Positions 14,301 to 21,281 of a DNA stretch of 21,281 nucleotides are shown in pieces. The DNA is from Verrucomicrobiaceae bacterium (GTDB lineage Bacteria; Verrucomicrobiota; Verrucomicrobiia; Verrucomicrobiales; Verrucomicrobiaceae), in assembly GCA_024232965.1 (NCBI GenBank), contig JACKQF010000018.1, positions 1 through 21,281 of the forward strand. Reading direction: 5' to 3'. A program made the position numbers and the translations under genes. The notes beneath the pieces were generated by a model. It did not search any database. It was not told the origin of the DNA and saw only the letters and a program-made list of their open reading frames with translations. Position 1 is the first letter of the stretch, and each line of letters begins with the position of its first letter.

Positions 14301-15250
14301 AACCAAGGCAGCGCAGACAACCAGTTGCGGGAACCGCCACTGCGGACGCCTTCCACCTCGTCAATACTGGCAAGGATGTCTGGGTCTCCAGAGTCAAAGT
14401 CCTCTGCACGTGGCAGGCCAGGAGGCAACTTCAATGCGGAGAGTTCCTCGTGCGCAGACTCCGTGTCAATGGCATCAGCGGGCGCGATCTCAGCAGGTTC
14501 TGCAGCGTCTGTAGGACGTTGATTGAGAGGCGGCACAGACCCACCGGGTGGCAGGAGACCACCCGAGAAGATCATCTTTGTCGCCTCCTCCAGCGTCATC
14601 GCCGCATCGGTGACTTTTTCAGAATCCACGACCAAAAGCAGGCCCGTCATCGGATTCGGCGCGGTCGGGAGAAACACAGAGGTCATCGCCTTACCAGACA
14701 CACGATCCGTGAACTGGCCCGTCACAAAGCCGATCATCCGCATGCCAGGCACCGGATAGTCGATGTAAGCGACGCGCTTGAAGTTCTGACCGCCCCCCAG
14801 GCTTTTGAAGGCATCAATGACCTGCTTCAGGGATTTGTAGATGAAGGCAATGACCGGAATGTTGAGCAATAGTCTCTCAAAAAGCGCAACGACCCGCACC
14901 CCGATGACATTGGTTGCCATGACTCCCAAGGCCACGAGGAAGGCGATGGGAATGATCACTCCGATGAAGTGCACCACCTTTTCAAAGGTAGGATTGGTGG
15001 CGTCCAGCACCTGGTTGCCCGCCATTTCATTGACCAGGTCAACGAAGTAACGAACGAGCGGCTCGCTCCAACCATGGAGCAGGTTGTAGATCGAAAAAAG
15101 GATCCACCAGGTGATGACGAGAGGAAGAGCCAGGGCAAAGCCGGCAAGGAACTTATTGCGCGTCCACACCAGCGCGCCGCGGTGGTTAGACGCGGCATCA
15201 GCCGATGGATGGGACGCGCCGGCTCCGGGGGATTGAGACGGTGCGGACAT
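14291..15250 (-). CDS. DUF502 family membrane protein
   Basis: The 319-residue protein has a Ser/Pro/Ala-rich N-terminus (1-30), two transmembrane helices (about 33-56 and 93-117), a conserved amphipathic segment PVIAFIYKSLKQV (132-144), a hydrophilic domain with TAPNPMTGLLLVV typical of DUF502, and a long acidic, Pro-rich tail (about 240-319). DUF502 proteins are widespread in bacteria and plants, and their function is not settled. The ATG at 15250 gives a natural N-terminus; no clear ribosome site precedes it. The gene converges on the OstA-like gene with 8 bp between the two stops and is divergent from the PAP2 phosphatase gene, sharing a 172-bp promoter region. Confidence 0.85.
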   Translation of the reverse strand: MSAPSQSPGAGASHPSADAASNHRGALVWTRNKFLAGFALALPLVITWWILFSIYNLLHGWSEPLVRYFVDLVNEMAGNQVLDATNPTFEKVVHFIGVIIPIAFLVALGVMATNVIGVRVVALFERLLLNIPVIAFIYKSLKQVIDAFKSLGGGQNFKRVAYIDYPVPGMRMIGFVTGQFTDRVSGKAMTSVFLPTAPNPMTGLLLVVDSEKVTDAAMTLEEATKMIFSGGLLPPGGSVPPLNQRPTDAAEPAEIAPADAIDTESAHEELSALKLPPGLPRAEDFDSGDPDILASIDEVEGVRSGGSRNWLSALPWFKR

Positions 15251-15422
15251 GGAGTTAGGTCAGTTCAGAACCACGGCAGAGCGCGGTGTTCAAATACAAT
15301 CGCACAGCAAAGCTGTAAAAACAGGAGAAAAGCGCACCAAATTGGCGCACATCCAAAGCGCTGCCTTGAATCGATTCCAGATACCGCCACCATGAGCCGA
15401 ACCCACCCCCATTCGTAACTTC

Positions 15423-16202
15423 ATGCCGCACTGGATCTCCCCGCACGATGTCGAAAACGTGAGACGCTGTTGGGCTAAGATCCCGGGGCCGATCCGTCAC
15501 GGACTCACCGCCATCACGGAAGAAATCCAGGCGCATGGCAAGGATGCAGGTCAGCTCACCATCGCCGCCATCAAACGCTGCCGATCCCACTGGATTGGCT
15601 GGGTTCTTTTCATCTCCTCCGCCTTGATCGGCATCATTGGTTGCGTGATGCCCCATGACATCAGCCTGCTGTCAGAGGTGTCCCACGCAGGTCTCTCTCA
15701 CTCGCCCCATCTGTTGCGGAATCTCGCCATGTTTCTGAGCTGGTGGGGAGATCTCTTTGGCTTCAATCTCGGCGTTGTGGTCCTGATCTATGCTTGGTCG
15801 AAGTATCGCCGATCATTGCACTGGCGGCGGGTCGCCATCGCCTGTGTACTTGGCACCGTTTTCTGCGGGAGCATCGCCACGACGCTCCGTTTCGCCACCG
15901 GACGGGCACGCCCGACCTCCGGGCAACCGCCAGCCTTCCACGGCCCCGATTTCCGGGCCAGATATCAGTCCTTCCCCAGCGGACACACCGCCACCGCCTT
16001 TGGCATGGCGATGCCGTTAGCCGTTGTAGCCCCTGTGGTCGGCGTTCCGACACTGATCGCCGCAGCCTCAATCTCGTGGTCCCGCATGCAACGCAACCAA
16101 CACTATCCGAGCGATATCCTGACCTCGATTCTGCTCTCGATCTGCATCGGCGTGCCGCTGGGCCGCGCCGTCCGCAGACAGCGCAGCAGCGGCGCTCCGT
16201 GA
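15423..16202 (+). CDS. PAP2-family membrane phosphatase
   Basis: PAP2 enzymes remove phosphate from lipids such as phosphatidate or undecaprenyl pyrophosphate at the membrane. The 259-residue product has helices at about 58-75, 100-125, 136-155, 192-214 and 232-248. Motif 2 PSGH (185-188) and motif 3 SRxxxxxHxxxD (Ser220, Arg221, His227, Asp231) are intact and hold the catalytic His residues. In motif 1, usually KxxxxxxRP, the Lys is Arg156 (followed by Arg163-Pro164), a conservative change. The N-terminal 55 residues are a soluble extension with no motif that I recognise. The ATG at 15423 has no obvious Shine-Dalgarno. The gene is convergent with the NIPSNAP gene, the two stops only 1 bp apart. 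The substrate is not known. Confidence 0.88.
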   Translation: MPHWISPHDVENVRRCWAKIPGPIRHGLTAITEEIQAHGKDAGQLTIAAIKRCRSHWIGWVLFISSALIGIIGCVMPHDISLLSEVSHAGLSHSPHLLRNLAMFLSWWGDLFGFNLGVVVLIYAWSKYRRSLHWRRVAIACVLGTVFCGSIATTLRFATGRARPTSGQPPAFHGPDFRARYQSFPSGHTATAFGMAMPLAVVAPVVGVPTLIAAASISWSRMQRNQHYPSDILTSILLSICIGVPLGRAVRRQRSSGAP

Positions 16203-16203
16203 C

Positions 16204-16983
16204 CTACTTCATTGGGGAAAAATCCGTCGGCTTCATGTAGATGCTCTTCACACCTTCAGGGCCGGCGATCGTCAGCGATCCGTCTTTTTCAGACTCTGCT
16301 TTGGCAGCGATCCAATCGGGATCTTGGCGGAAGGCACCGAACGAGGCCAGACCCGCTTCCTTGCTGGCATGGGCCAAAAGGTAAATCAGCTTGGTCCCCG
16401 CACCCTTGTCAGCATCGGTCGGCTCCCAGTAAATCACGTTGGTCATGCCGTGCTTGGCAAACAGAGCCATCGTGTGATCGCGGAAACGCGCATGCAAGGC
16501 AGGCAACTTCCCTTCAGGGGTGGTGTAGGTGCGCAACTCAAATGTCCGTTCGGGATTCGCGGCGTCGATCTTCAGCGCTGGAGAAAAATCGGTCGCAGTC
16601 ATGAAGATGGATACCGGCGGCTTCGCGAGAATTTTCCCATTGGCCTCGCTCGCCTTGCGTGCCTCCTGCCACTCGGGGTCAGCGCCAAAGGCCTTCCAGG
16701 ACGCGGTGGCCGCGTCGCGACTGGCGTGAGAAATGACGTAGATCAGAGTGTTGGAGGCACCATTCTCCTCATCCACCGGCACCCAATAACCAATGTTCTT
16801 CATCCCAACGCGCTCAAAAATTCGGCAGGTATGATCGCGAAACCGGGCCAGCAGGTCGGGCAACTTTCCCTCATTGGTGGTGTAGATGCGCAGTTCGTAG
16901 ACGGTGGCAGCAGGATCAGGTTCTGCCACGGCAGGCAGGATGGCGGCGATGGCCAGGGAGAGATAGAGAGCGATTCGTTTCAT
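16204..16983 (-). CDS. Secreted protein with two NIPSNAP domains
   Basis: The 259-residue protein begins with a Sec-type signal peptide (1-20, likely cut after AVA) and has two homologous NIPSNAP domains of the ferredoxin-like dimeric alpha-beta barrel class, at about 28-134 and 147-256. The two copies align closely: YELRIYTTNEGKLPDLLARF against FELRTYTTPEGKLPALHARF, and each ends in a TDFSP motif (131-135, 253-257). The pair probably folds as an intramolecular dimer. Such proteins are common in Verrucomicrobia and Planctomycetes but their function is not known. The ATG at 16983 is chosen because it starts the signal peptide; a TTG at 17013 would add ten unrelated residues. The gene lies 62 bp after hflX on the same strand, so it could be cotranscribed. 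Confidence 0.85.
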   Translation of the reverse strand: MKRIALYLSLAIAAILPAVAEPDPAATVYELRIYTTNEGKLPDLLARFRDHTCRIFERVGMKNIGYWVPVDEENGASNTLIYVISHASRDAATASWKAFGADPEWQEARKASEANGKILAKPPVSIFMTATDFSPALKIDAANPERTFELRTYTTPEGKLPALHARFRDHTMALFAKHGMTNVIYWEPTDADKGAGTKLIYLLAHASKEAGLASFGAFRQDPDWIAAKAESEKDGSLTIAGPEGVKSIYMKPTDFSPMK

Positions 16984-17045
16984 GGTGAAAGGAAACGCTG
17001 ACAGAAGCGGCAATGTTTTGCAAGATCGCGATCTTCTCGCCCAGT

Positions 17046-18383
17046 CTAGGACGCTTCCGCCGGCTCGGTGAGAAAGGGAGCGAACCGCGATTCAAAGCGC
17101 TTTGGCACCACGCACTGGATCTCGGCGAGACCGTTGTCGTAGTTTTCTTGCAGCACCTTGCCCTCCTGATGCGCAAAGGCGACGAGGTCCATGCGCTCCA
17201 GCGGGATCGCCAGATCCATGCGCACGACGCGGTCGATCAGCATCTGGTGCAGGCGATGGTGCAGGGCATCGATCCCCTGCCCCGTTTTGATCGAGATCGG
17301 CACCGCCTCTGGAAACATCCGCTGCAGCTCCGCCAGTCGCTCCGCATCGATGAGATCAATCTTGTTCAGCACCAGCAGCACCCGCTTTTCACCCGCGCCG
17401 AGCTCTGCCAGCACCTCCATGGTCGTTTGAAAAAGTTGATCCGCCTGGGGCGAGCTCGCATCCAGCACATGGATGAGGAAATCCGCCAGAATGGACTCCT
17501 CCAAGGTTGCGCGGAAAGACTGCACCAGATCGTGGGGGAGATTGCGAATGAACCCAACCGTATCCGTGACCAATAAGGATTGCCCGTCTGGCAATTCCAA
17601 ACGCCGCGTCGTGGTGTCCAGCGTCGCAAACAGCTTATCTTCCGCCAGGACCTCGGAACTGGTCAGCAAGTTCAGCAGCGACGACTTCCCTGCGTTCGTG
17701 TAACCCACAATGGCGGCGTGCGCGACCGCCACACGGTTGCGCTCCTTCCGCATCGTATCGCGCTGGCGCTTCACCTCTTCGAGATCGGCACGCAGCTTGT
17801 CCAAGCGCTTGTGGGCGAGCCGACGGTCCACCTCCAACTGCGTTTCACCCTCACCACGCGCCGCCTGTGCACCACCACCGCCGGAACCACCCGAGGCCGC
17901 GCCTCCGCCCGAACCAGCACCCCCGCCCTGACGGTCAAGGTGAGCCCACATGCGCGTCAGCCTTGGCAGCGAGTACTCCATGCGCGCCAGTTCCACCTGG
18001 AGGCGCGCCTCCCGAGTGCGTGCCCGCATCGAAAAGATGTCCAGGATCACCTCGTGACGATCAATCACGGAGCGTTCCGCCTCCGCCTCCCAGGCACGCT
18101 GCTGGGCTGGGGTCAGCTCATTGTCAAAGATGATGCAGTCCGCGCCCTGCTGCTTTGCCAGTTCCATCAGCTCCTTGGCCTTGCCTTTGCCGACCAGGTA
18201 GCGCGGGTTGTACTCACGCACATTGACCAACTCGGTCGAAGTCGCCGTGATCCCCAGCGTATTGACCAACTCCTCCAGCTCCTCCAACAGCTCTTGTGCC
18301 TTGCCAATCTCGCGACGGTCAAAGTAGGCTCCGATCAGGAGGGCGGTCTCCACTTGGCTGGGTTTTTCCCGAACATCAAACAT
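17046..18383 (-). CDS. hflX: GTPase HflX
   Basis: HflX is an Obg-like GTPase that binds the 50S ribosomal subunit and splits stalled or stressed ribosomes. The 445-residue product has the HflX N-terminal domain (about 1-150, with YNPRYLVGKGKAKEL at 58-72), a Gly-rich linker, GEGETQLE (177-184), a coiled-coil segment, and a G domain with G1 GYTNAGKS (227-234), G3 DTVGF (274-278) and G4 NKID (340-343). The linker before GEGETQ contains an unusually long Gly/Ser/Ala run (about 153-171), where the family usually has a short GGGxGxRGxGE. The ATG at 18383 is chosen over a TTG at 18452, whose extra residues are Cys/Trp-rich and unlike HflX. No hfq or hflKC gene is adjacent. The upstream gene is divergent at 80 bp. 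Confidence 0.95.
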   Translation of the reverse strand: MFDVREKPSQVETALLIGAYFDRREIGKAQELLEELEELVNTLGITATSTELVNVREYNPRYLVGKGKAKELMELAKQQGADCIIFDNELTPAQQRAWEAEAERSVIDRHEVILDIFSMRARTREARLQVELARMEYSLPRLTRMWAHLDRQGGGAGSGGGAASGGSGGGGAQAARGEGETQLEVDRRLAHKRLDKLRADLEEVKRQRDTMRKERNRVAVAHAAIVGYTNAGKSSLLNLLTSSEVLAEDKLFATLDTTTRRLELPDGQSLLVTDTVGFIRNLPHDLVQSFRATLEESILADFLIHVLDASSPQADQLFQTTMEVLAELGAGEKRVLLVLNKIDLIDAERLAELQRMFPEAVPISIKTGQGIDALHHRLHQMLIDRVVRMDLAIPLERMDLVAFAHQEGKVLQENYDNGLAEIQCVVPKRFESRFAPFLTEPAEAS

Positions 18384-18463
18384 CCCGCACCATAGAGGCG
18401 CTGCACAGCATTGCCAAGAGCCACAAGTTGCCTGCCAGCAAAATGCGTGCAAAGGAGTGCGCC

Positions 18464-19003
18464 ATGACTCTCGCCGCAGCCCTCCGCTCCATCCGTCACA
18501 CCCTGCCCCTCCTGGCTGCCTGCTGGGCCTTGGTGGGATGCCACTACTCGGATTCTGAGGGGATGCCTGTCGCCCTCTATGAGTCCGCAGATGGCGAGGC
18601 CGTCATCCGCCAACTCATCAAGGAACTGCCGGACCCCAATCCCGGCGTTCCGAAGAGTCACGCCATCGTCCTCGGAGACGTCGGCGCTCGCGGCGATTAC
18701 AAGGCCGCCTCAGTCGCCTTTATGAAACGGTTTCAGGACACCGGGCGGCGCTTCGTCAGCGCAGATGTGCTCTCCCCGAACGGCCCCGATCACACCATCG
18801 TCGATCCCGAAACCCGAGTCGCCGTTTACGTCCTGCAACTGCGCCTCATGAAGCAACTCGACGCCAGCACCTGGGATGTCGAGGCCGCCTGGTCCTACAA
18901 GAAGCTCTTCGAACGCCGCCGCTACAAGCTCGAACAAAAAGACGGCAAACCCGTCGTCACCTTTGTCGAACGCATCGAGGGCAATTGGCCTGAGGCAAAG
19001 TAA
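18464..19003 (+). CDS. Orphan lipoprotein of unknown function
   Basis: The 179-residue product has a signal peptide ending in the lipobox LVGC (23-26), so it is expected to be lipidated and face the periplasm. The mature part is mixed alpha/beta in appearance: ALYESADGEAVIRQLIKEL (about 36-54), a segment with VLGDVGARGDYKAASVAF, and a basic patch KKLFERRRYKLEQKDGKP near the end. I recognise no family or catalytic motif. AAGGAG (18452-18457) lies 6 nt before the ATG at 18464, one of the best ribosome sites in the window, which decides the start over an ATG at 18443 in the same frame. It is divergent from hflX (80 bp) and convergent with the dehydratase gene (6 bp between stops). Confidence 0.78.
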   Translation: MTLAAALRSIRHTLPLLAACWALVGCHYSDSEGMPVALYESADGEAVIRQLIKELPDPNPGVPKSHAIVLGDVGARGDYKAASVAFMKRFQDTGRRFVSADVLSPNGPDHTIVDPETRVAVYVLQLRLMKQLDASTWDVEAAWSYKKLFERRRYKLEQKDGKPVVTFVERIEGNWPEAK

Positions 19004-19009
19004 GCGCGG

Positions 19010-19969
19010 CTAACCGAGAACGCGTGCCAGCAAGGCCATGCTAGCATTGCCGCCCGAGAGCACGCAGGCCACACGCTGACCCTGCCACTGTTCGCGATTC
19101 TTTTTCAGCGCGGCAAAGGCGAGGGCCCCGGCCCCTTCCGCGATATTGTGAGTCGCCTGCACCAGCTCCCTCATCGCCGCCATCGCCTCGTCATCGGTCA
19201 CTGTGACGACATCGTGCGCCTGCTCCAGGACATGCCTCAGCGCGTCCTCGTTCGGCGTCATGCAGGCCACCCCTTCCGCCACCAAAGTCGCGCTACTTTG
19301 CGTCATCAATCGCCCCGCCTTAAACGACAAAGCATACGCTGGCGCATGGGCGGAGACCACGCCCACGATCTTCGTCTTCAGCCCCAGCGCCGCCCGCGCC
19401 GCAGCGATCCCACAAAAGCCTGACCCAAGCCCGATCGGCACCAACACCACATCCAGGTCCGCCACGCTGCGCAACATCTCCAGCCCATACGTCGCCACCC
19501 CACGCACCAGCCAGGGATGAAACGAGGGCACCGCGTGCAGCCCTTGATCGGCCGCCAACTGCCGGGAAAACTCCAGCGCCTCCTGGAACTCCCGCCCATG
19601 CTCCACCAGCTCAGCGCCGAGCGCACGCATCGCCGCATTTTTCTCCGCGTTATTGCCCTGCGGCACCACGATGACCGCGCGCAAACCATTGCGTTTTGCC
19701 GCCCAGGCGATCGACTGCCCATGATTCCCCGTCGATGCCGCGATGACGCCCCGCACCTCAGGCTCGGCCCGCTTGAGTTCATCCATATACACCAACCCAC
19801 CGCGAATCTTAAAGGCACCGACGGGCGTGTGGTTCTCGTGCTTTAGCCACAGTTCGCAACCCAAGCCCGACTCCAGCAAAGGCCAGCGATACGTCGGCGT
19901 CTCGCGGATCAGCGGACGGATCAGCGTTTGGGCAGCTTCGATCTCAGGGAGCGTTGGCAGGGGCGACAT
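19010..19969 (-). CDS. Threonine/serine dehydratase-like PLP enzyme
   Basis: This fold-type II, pyridoxal-phosphate enzyme most likely deaminates a hydroxy-amino acid such as threonine or serine to the 2-oxo acid and ammonia. The 319-residue product has the PLP lysine Lys54 in VGAFKIRGG, the carboxylate-binding STGNHGQ (79-85), a Gly-rich phosphate loop at GLGSG (180-184), and SGGN (305-308), whose Ser contacts the pyridine nitrogen. Most close relatives have GGGGL in the phosphate loop, so the change to GLGSG is notable. It lacks the C-terminal regulatory ACT domain of biosynthetic IlvA, which suggests a catabolic or unregulated form; related hydroxyaspartate and hydroxyectoine enzymes are alternatives. 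The ATG at 19969 is preferred to a GTG at 19999; neither has a ribosome site. It is divergent from the oxidoreductase gene, 68 bp apart. Confidence 0.85.
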   Translation of the reverse strand: MSPLPTLPEIEAAQTLIRPLIRETPTYRWPLLESGLGCELWLKHENHTPVGAFKIRGGLVYMDELKRAEPEVRGVIAASTGNHGQSIAWAAKRNGLRAVIVVPQGNNAEKNAAMRALGAELVEHGREFQEALEFSRQLAADQGLHAVPSFHPWLVRGVATYGLEMLRSVADLDVVLVPIGLGSGFCGIAAARAALGLKTKIVGVVSAHAPAYALSFKAGRLMTQSSATLVAEGVACMTPNEDALRHVLEQAHDVVTVTDDEAMAAMRELVQATHNIAEGAGALAFAALKKNREQWQGQRVACVLSGGNASMALLARVLG

Positions 19970-20037
19970 GCATCGCAAAGTGAAGCACTTCCCGTCCACT
20001 GCAATGCGTGTCTGCTACGACCCGTATGACTCCCACC

Positions 20038-21281
20038 ATGAGCGCCACCTCTTCCTCACGTCGTCGTTTTCTCAAGACCACCTTGGCCGCATCCGTCACC
20101 CTTCCCGCCTGGGCAAAGCCGCTGGGTGCCCATAGCGATGTGCGTGTCGCCGTCATCGGCTTTCGCGGTCGCGGTGGCGGTCACATCAAGGAACTGCTGG
20201 CCGTCCCCGGCGTGCGTATCGTCGCACTGTGCGATGTCGATCAAGAAGTCATCGACAAACGCGTGGGCGAACTGGCCAAGAAAAACGTGACCGTGAAAAC
20301 GTATCGCGATTTCCGCGAATGCTGCGCAGATCCAGACATCGACGCGATCACCATCGCCACACCGAACCACAGCCATGTCCTCATTGCACTGACCGCACTG
20401 CAACATGGCAAACATGTGTATGTGGAAAAACCCGTCTGCCACAATCTGATCGAAGGCCGCAAGCTCATCGCCGCCGCCGAAAAAGCCGCAACAAAGGGCA
20501 TCGTCGTCCAGCACGGCATGCAGCGCCGCTCAGATCTCGGTTGGGCCGCCGCGATGCAGTGGGTCAACGAGGGCCACATCGGCAAGAAAAAGCTCTCTCA
20601 TGCCCTGGTGCACGGCATGCGCTTGAGCATCGACAAAGTGGACGGCCCGCAGCCACCTCCGACCAGCGTCGATTACAAACTCTGGTCCGCGCCACGCCCC
20701 GAGATGCCCGTCATGCGCAAACAGTTCCACTACGACTGGCATTGGCAGTGGCCGTATGGCAATGGCGATATCGGCAACCAAGGGCCTCATCAATACGACG
20801 TCGCACGTTGGGCGCTGGATAGCCCTGCCACTTTGCCCTCCCGAGTGATGAGTTTTGGCGGCCGCTGGGGCTACACCGACGACGGCCAGACCGCGAACTG
20901 CCAGATGGCCTTTCACCCGTATGAGCCCGTGCCTCTGCTCATGGACATGTTTGGCCTCCCCGCCAAGGACATGGACAAAAAGTCCGGAGAGCCACCCTAC
21001 AAGGGCATCCGCACCGGCAACATCATCCATTGCGAAGGCGGTTACGTGGCCGAATCCAAAGCCTACGACAACGAGGGCAAGACGATCATGAAGTTCGAGA
21101 ACTTCCAAAACGGCCCCGACCACATGAAGAACTTCATCGACTCCGTCCGCGCCGGGAAATACACCAAGGACGTGCTCGATATCCATCACGGCCAGCAGGC
21201 CGCCGCGCTGTCCCACCTCGCCAACACCTCCTACCGTCTCGGCAAAGCCATGAGCAACGACGAGGTGCGCGAGCGTTTGCA
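20038..21281 (+). CDS. Tat-exported Gfo/Idh/MocA oxidoreductase (partial)
   Basis: The frame is open from the start to the right edge and is cut there after 414 codons; no stop is reached. It begins with a twin-arginine signal, SRRRFLK (7-13), followed by a short hydrophobic stretch and an AWA-K cleavage-like site (24-27), so the protein is expected to be exported folded with its cofactor. The Rossmann half follows: RVAVIGFRGRGGGH (36-49) for NAD(P), ALCDVD (63-68), and VEKPV (129-133) with the conserved Lys131. The C-terminal half has a GDIGNQGPHQYDVARWAL-type segment typical of the family's catalytic region. Family members oxidise or rearrange sugars and cyclitols; these Tat-exported forms are abundant in Planctomycetes and Verrucomicrobia. 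An in-frame ATG at 20026 is an alternative start. The substrate is not deducible. Confidence 0.88.
   Translation, partial: MSATSSSRRRFLKTTLAASVTLPAWAKPLGAHSDVRVAVIGFRGRGGGHIKELLAVPGVRIVALCDVDQEVIDKRVGELAKKNVTVKTYRDFRECCADPDIDAITIATPNHSHVLIALTALQHGKHVYVEKPVCHNLIEGRKLIAAAEKAATKGIVVQHGMQRRSDLGWAAAMQWVNEGHIGKKKLSHALVHGMRLSIDKVDGPQPPPTSVDYKLWSAPRPEMPVMRKQFHYDWHWQWPYGNGDIGNQGPHQYDVARWALDSPATLPSRVMSFGGRWGYTDDGQTANCQMAFHPYEPVPLLMDMFGLPAKDMDKKSGEPPYKGIRTGNIIHCEGGYVAESKAYDNEGKTIMKFENFQNGPDHMKNFIDSVRAGKYTKDVLDIHHGQQAAALSHLANTSYRLGKAMSNDEVRERL

Noticed and set aside
17022..17035. 14-bp perfect palindrome AAGATCGCGATCTT downstream of hflX
   Set aside because: About one such palindrome is expected in 21 kb by chance, it has no T-tract, and its position before the NIPSNAP gene is not enough to call an operator.
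20229..21216. Open frames on both strands over the Gfo/Idh/MocA gene
   Set aside because: The true frame, open to the right edge, has a Tat signal, a Rossmann motif and EKP; the others are compositional shadows.
1..21281. CRISPR array, insertion sequence, prophage or defence island
   Set aside because: I saw no regularly spaced repeats, transposase or integrase motifs, or phage genes. The VapBC pair is the only mobile-associated type of module.

Overview
The window looks like chromosomal DNA of a GC-rich, Gram-negative bacterium, most likely from the Verrucomicrobia or a related PVC lineage. This is an inference from gene content: a twin-arginine Gfo/Idh/MocA oxidoreductase, a secreted tandem NIPSNAP protein, lipoproteins, an OstA/LptA-like envelope protein, and a McsB-type protein arginine kinase next to ClpC outside a Firmicute-like setting. 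Only some genes have a good Shine-Dalgarno sequence (mcsB, the HlyD gene, the orphan lipoprotein); many others have none. I saw no rRNA, tRNA, insertion sequence, CRISPR array or phage gene.

Layout. 1-2.9 kb: a possible tail of a truncated gene, a small Tyr/His-rich lipoprotein, leuB (leucine biosynthesis), and a VapBC toxin-antitoxin pair with its own promoter and palindrome, all but the tail on the minus strand. 2.9-5.2 kb: a large RND/MMPL-type membrane exporter, minus strand. 5.4-9.0 kb: a two-gene plus-strand operon, mcsB-clpC, with 11 bp overlap, closed by a strong bidirectional terminator. 9.1-9.5 kb: a CxxS glutaredoxin, minus strand. 9.6-13.3 kb: a translationally coupled efflux operon (TetR, HlyD-type lipoprotein adaptor, ABC ATPase, ABC-2 permease), each junction an ATGA overlap, with a 28-bp near-perfect palindrome over a TATAAT box just before tetR. 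13.4-14.3 kb: an anchored OstA/LptA-like protein behind an AT-rich promoter region. 14.3-17.0 kb: a DUF502 membrane protein, a PAP2 phosphatase and a secreted NIPSNAP protein. 17.0-20.0 kb: HflX GTPase, an orphan lipoprotein and a threonine/serine dehydratase-like enzyme. 20.0 kb to the edge: a Tat-exported Gfo/Idh/MocA oxidoreductase, cut off by the window.

How the genes work together. McsB marks proteins by phosphorylating arginine, and ClpC (with a ClpP encoded elsewhere) unfolds and degrades marked proteins; the operon therefore encodes a protein quality-control module, here without mcsA or ctsR. The TetR operon probably encodes a self-regulated drug or xenobiotic exporter that borrows an outer-membrane channel from elsewhere. 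The remaining genes are housekeeping or envelope functions in short transcription units, often convergent with gaps of only a few bases. I do not see an obviously new multi-gene system. The items most worth a second look are the mcsA-less McsB-ClpC operon with a proline-rich McsB tail, the TetR operator, and the possibly leaderless, palindrome-controlled vapBC promoter.
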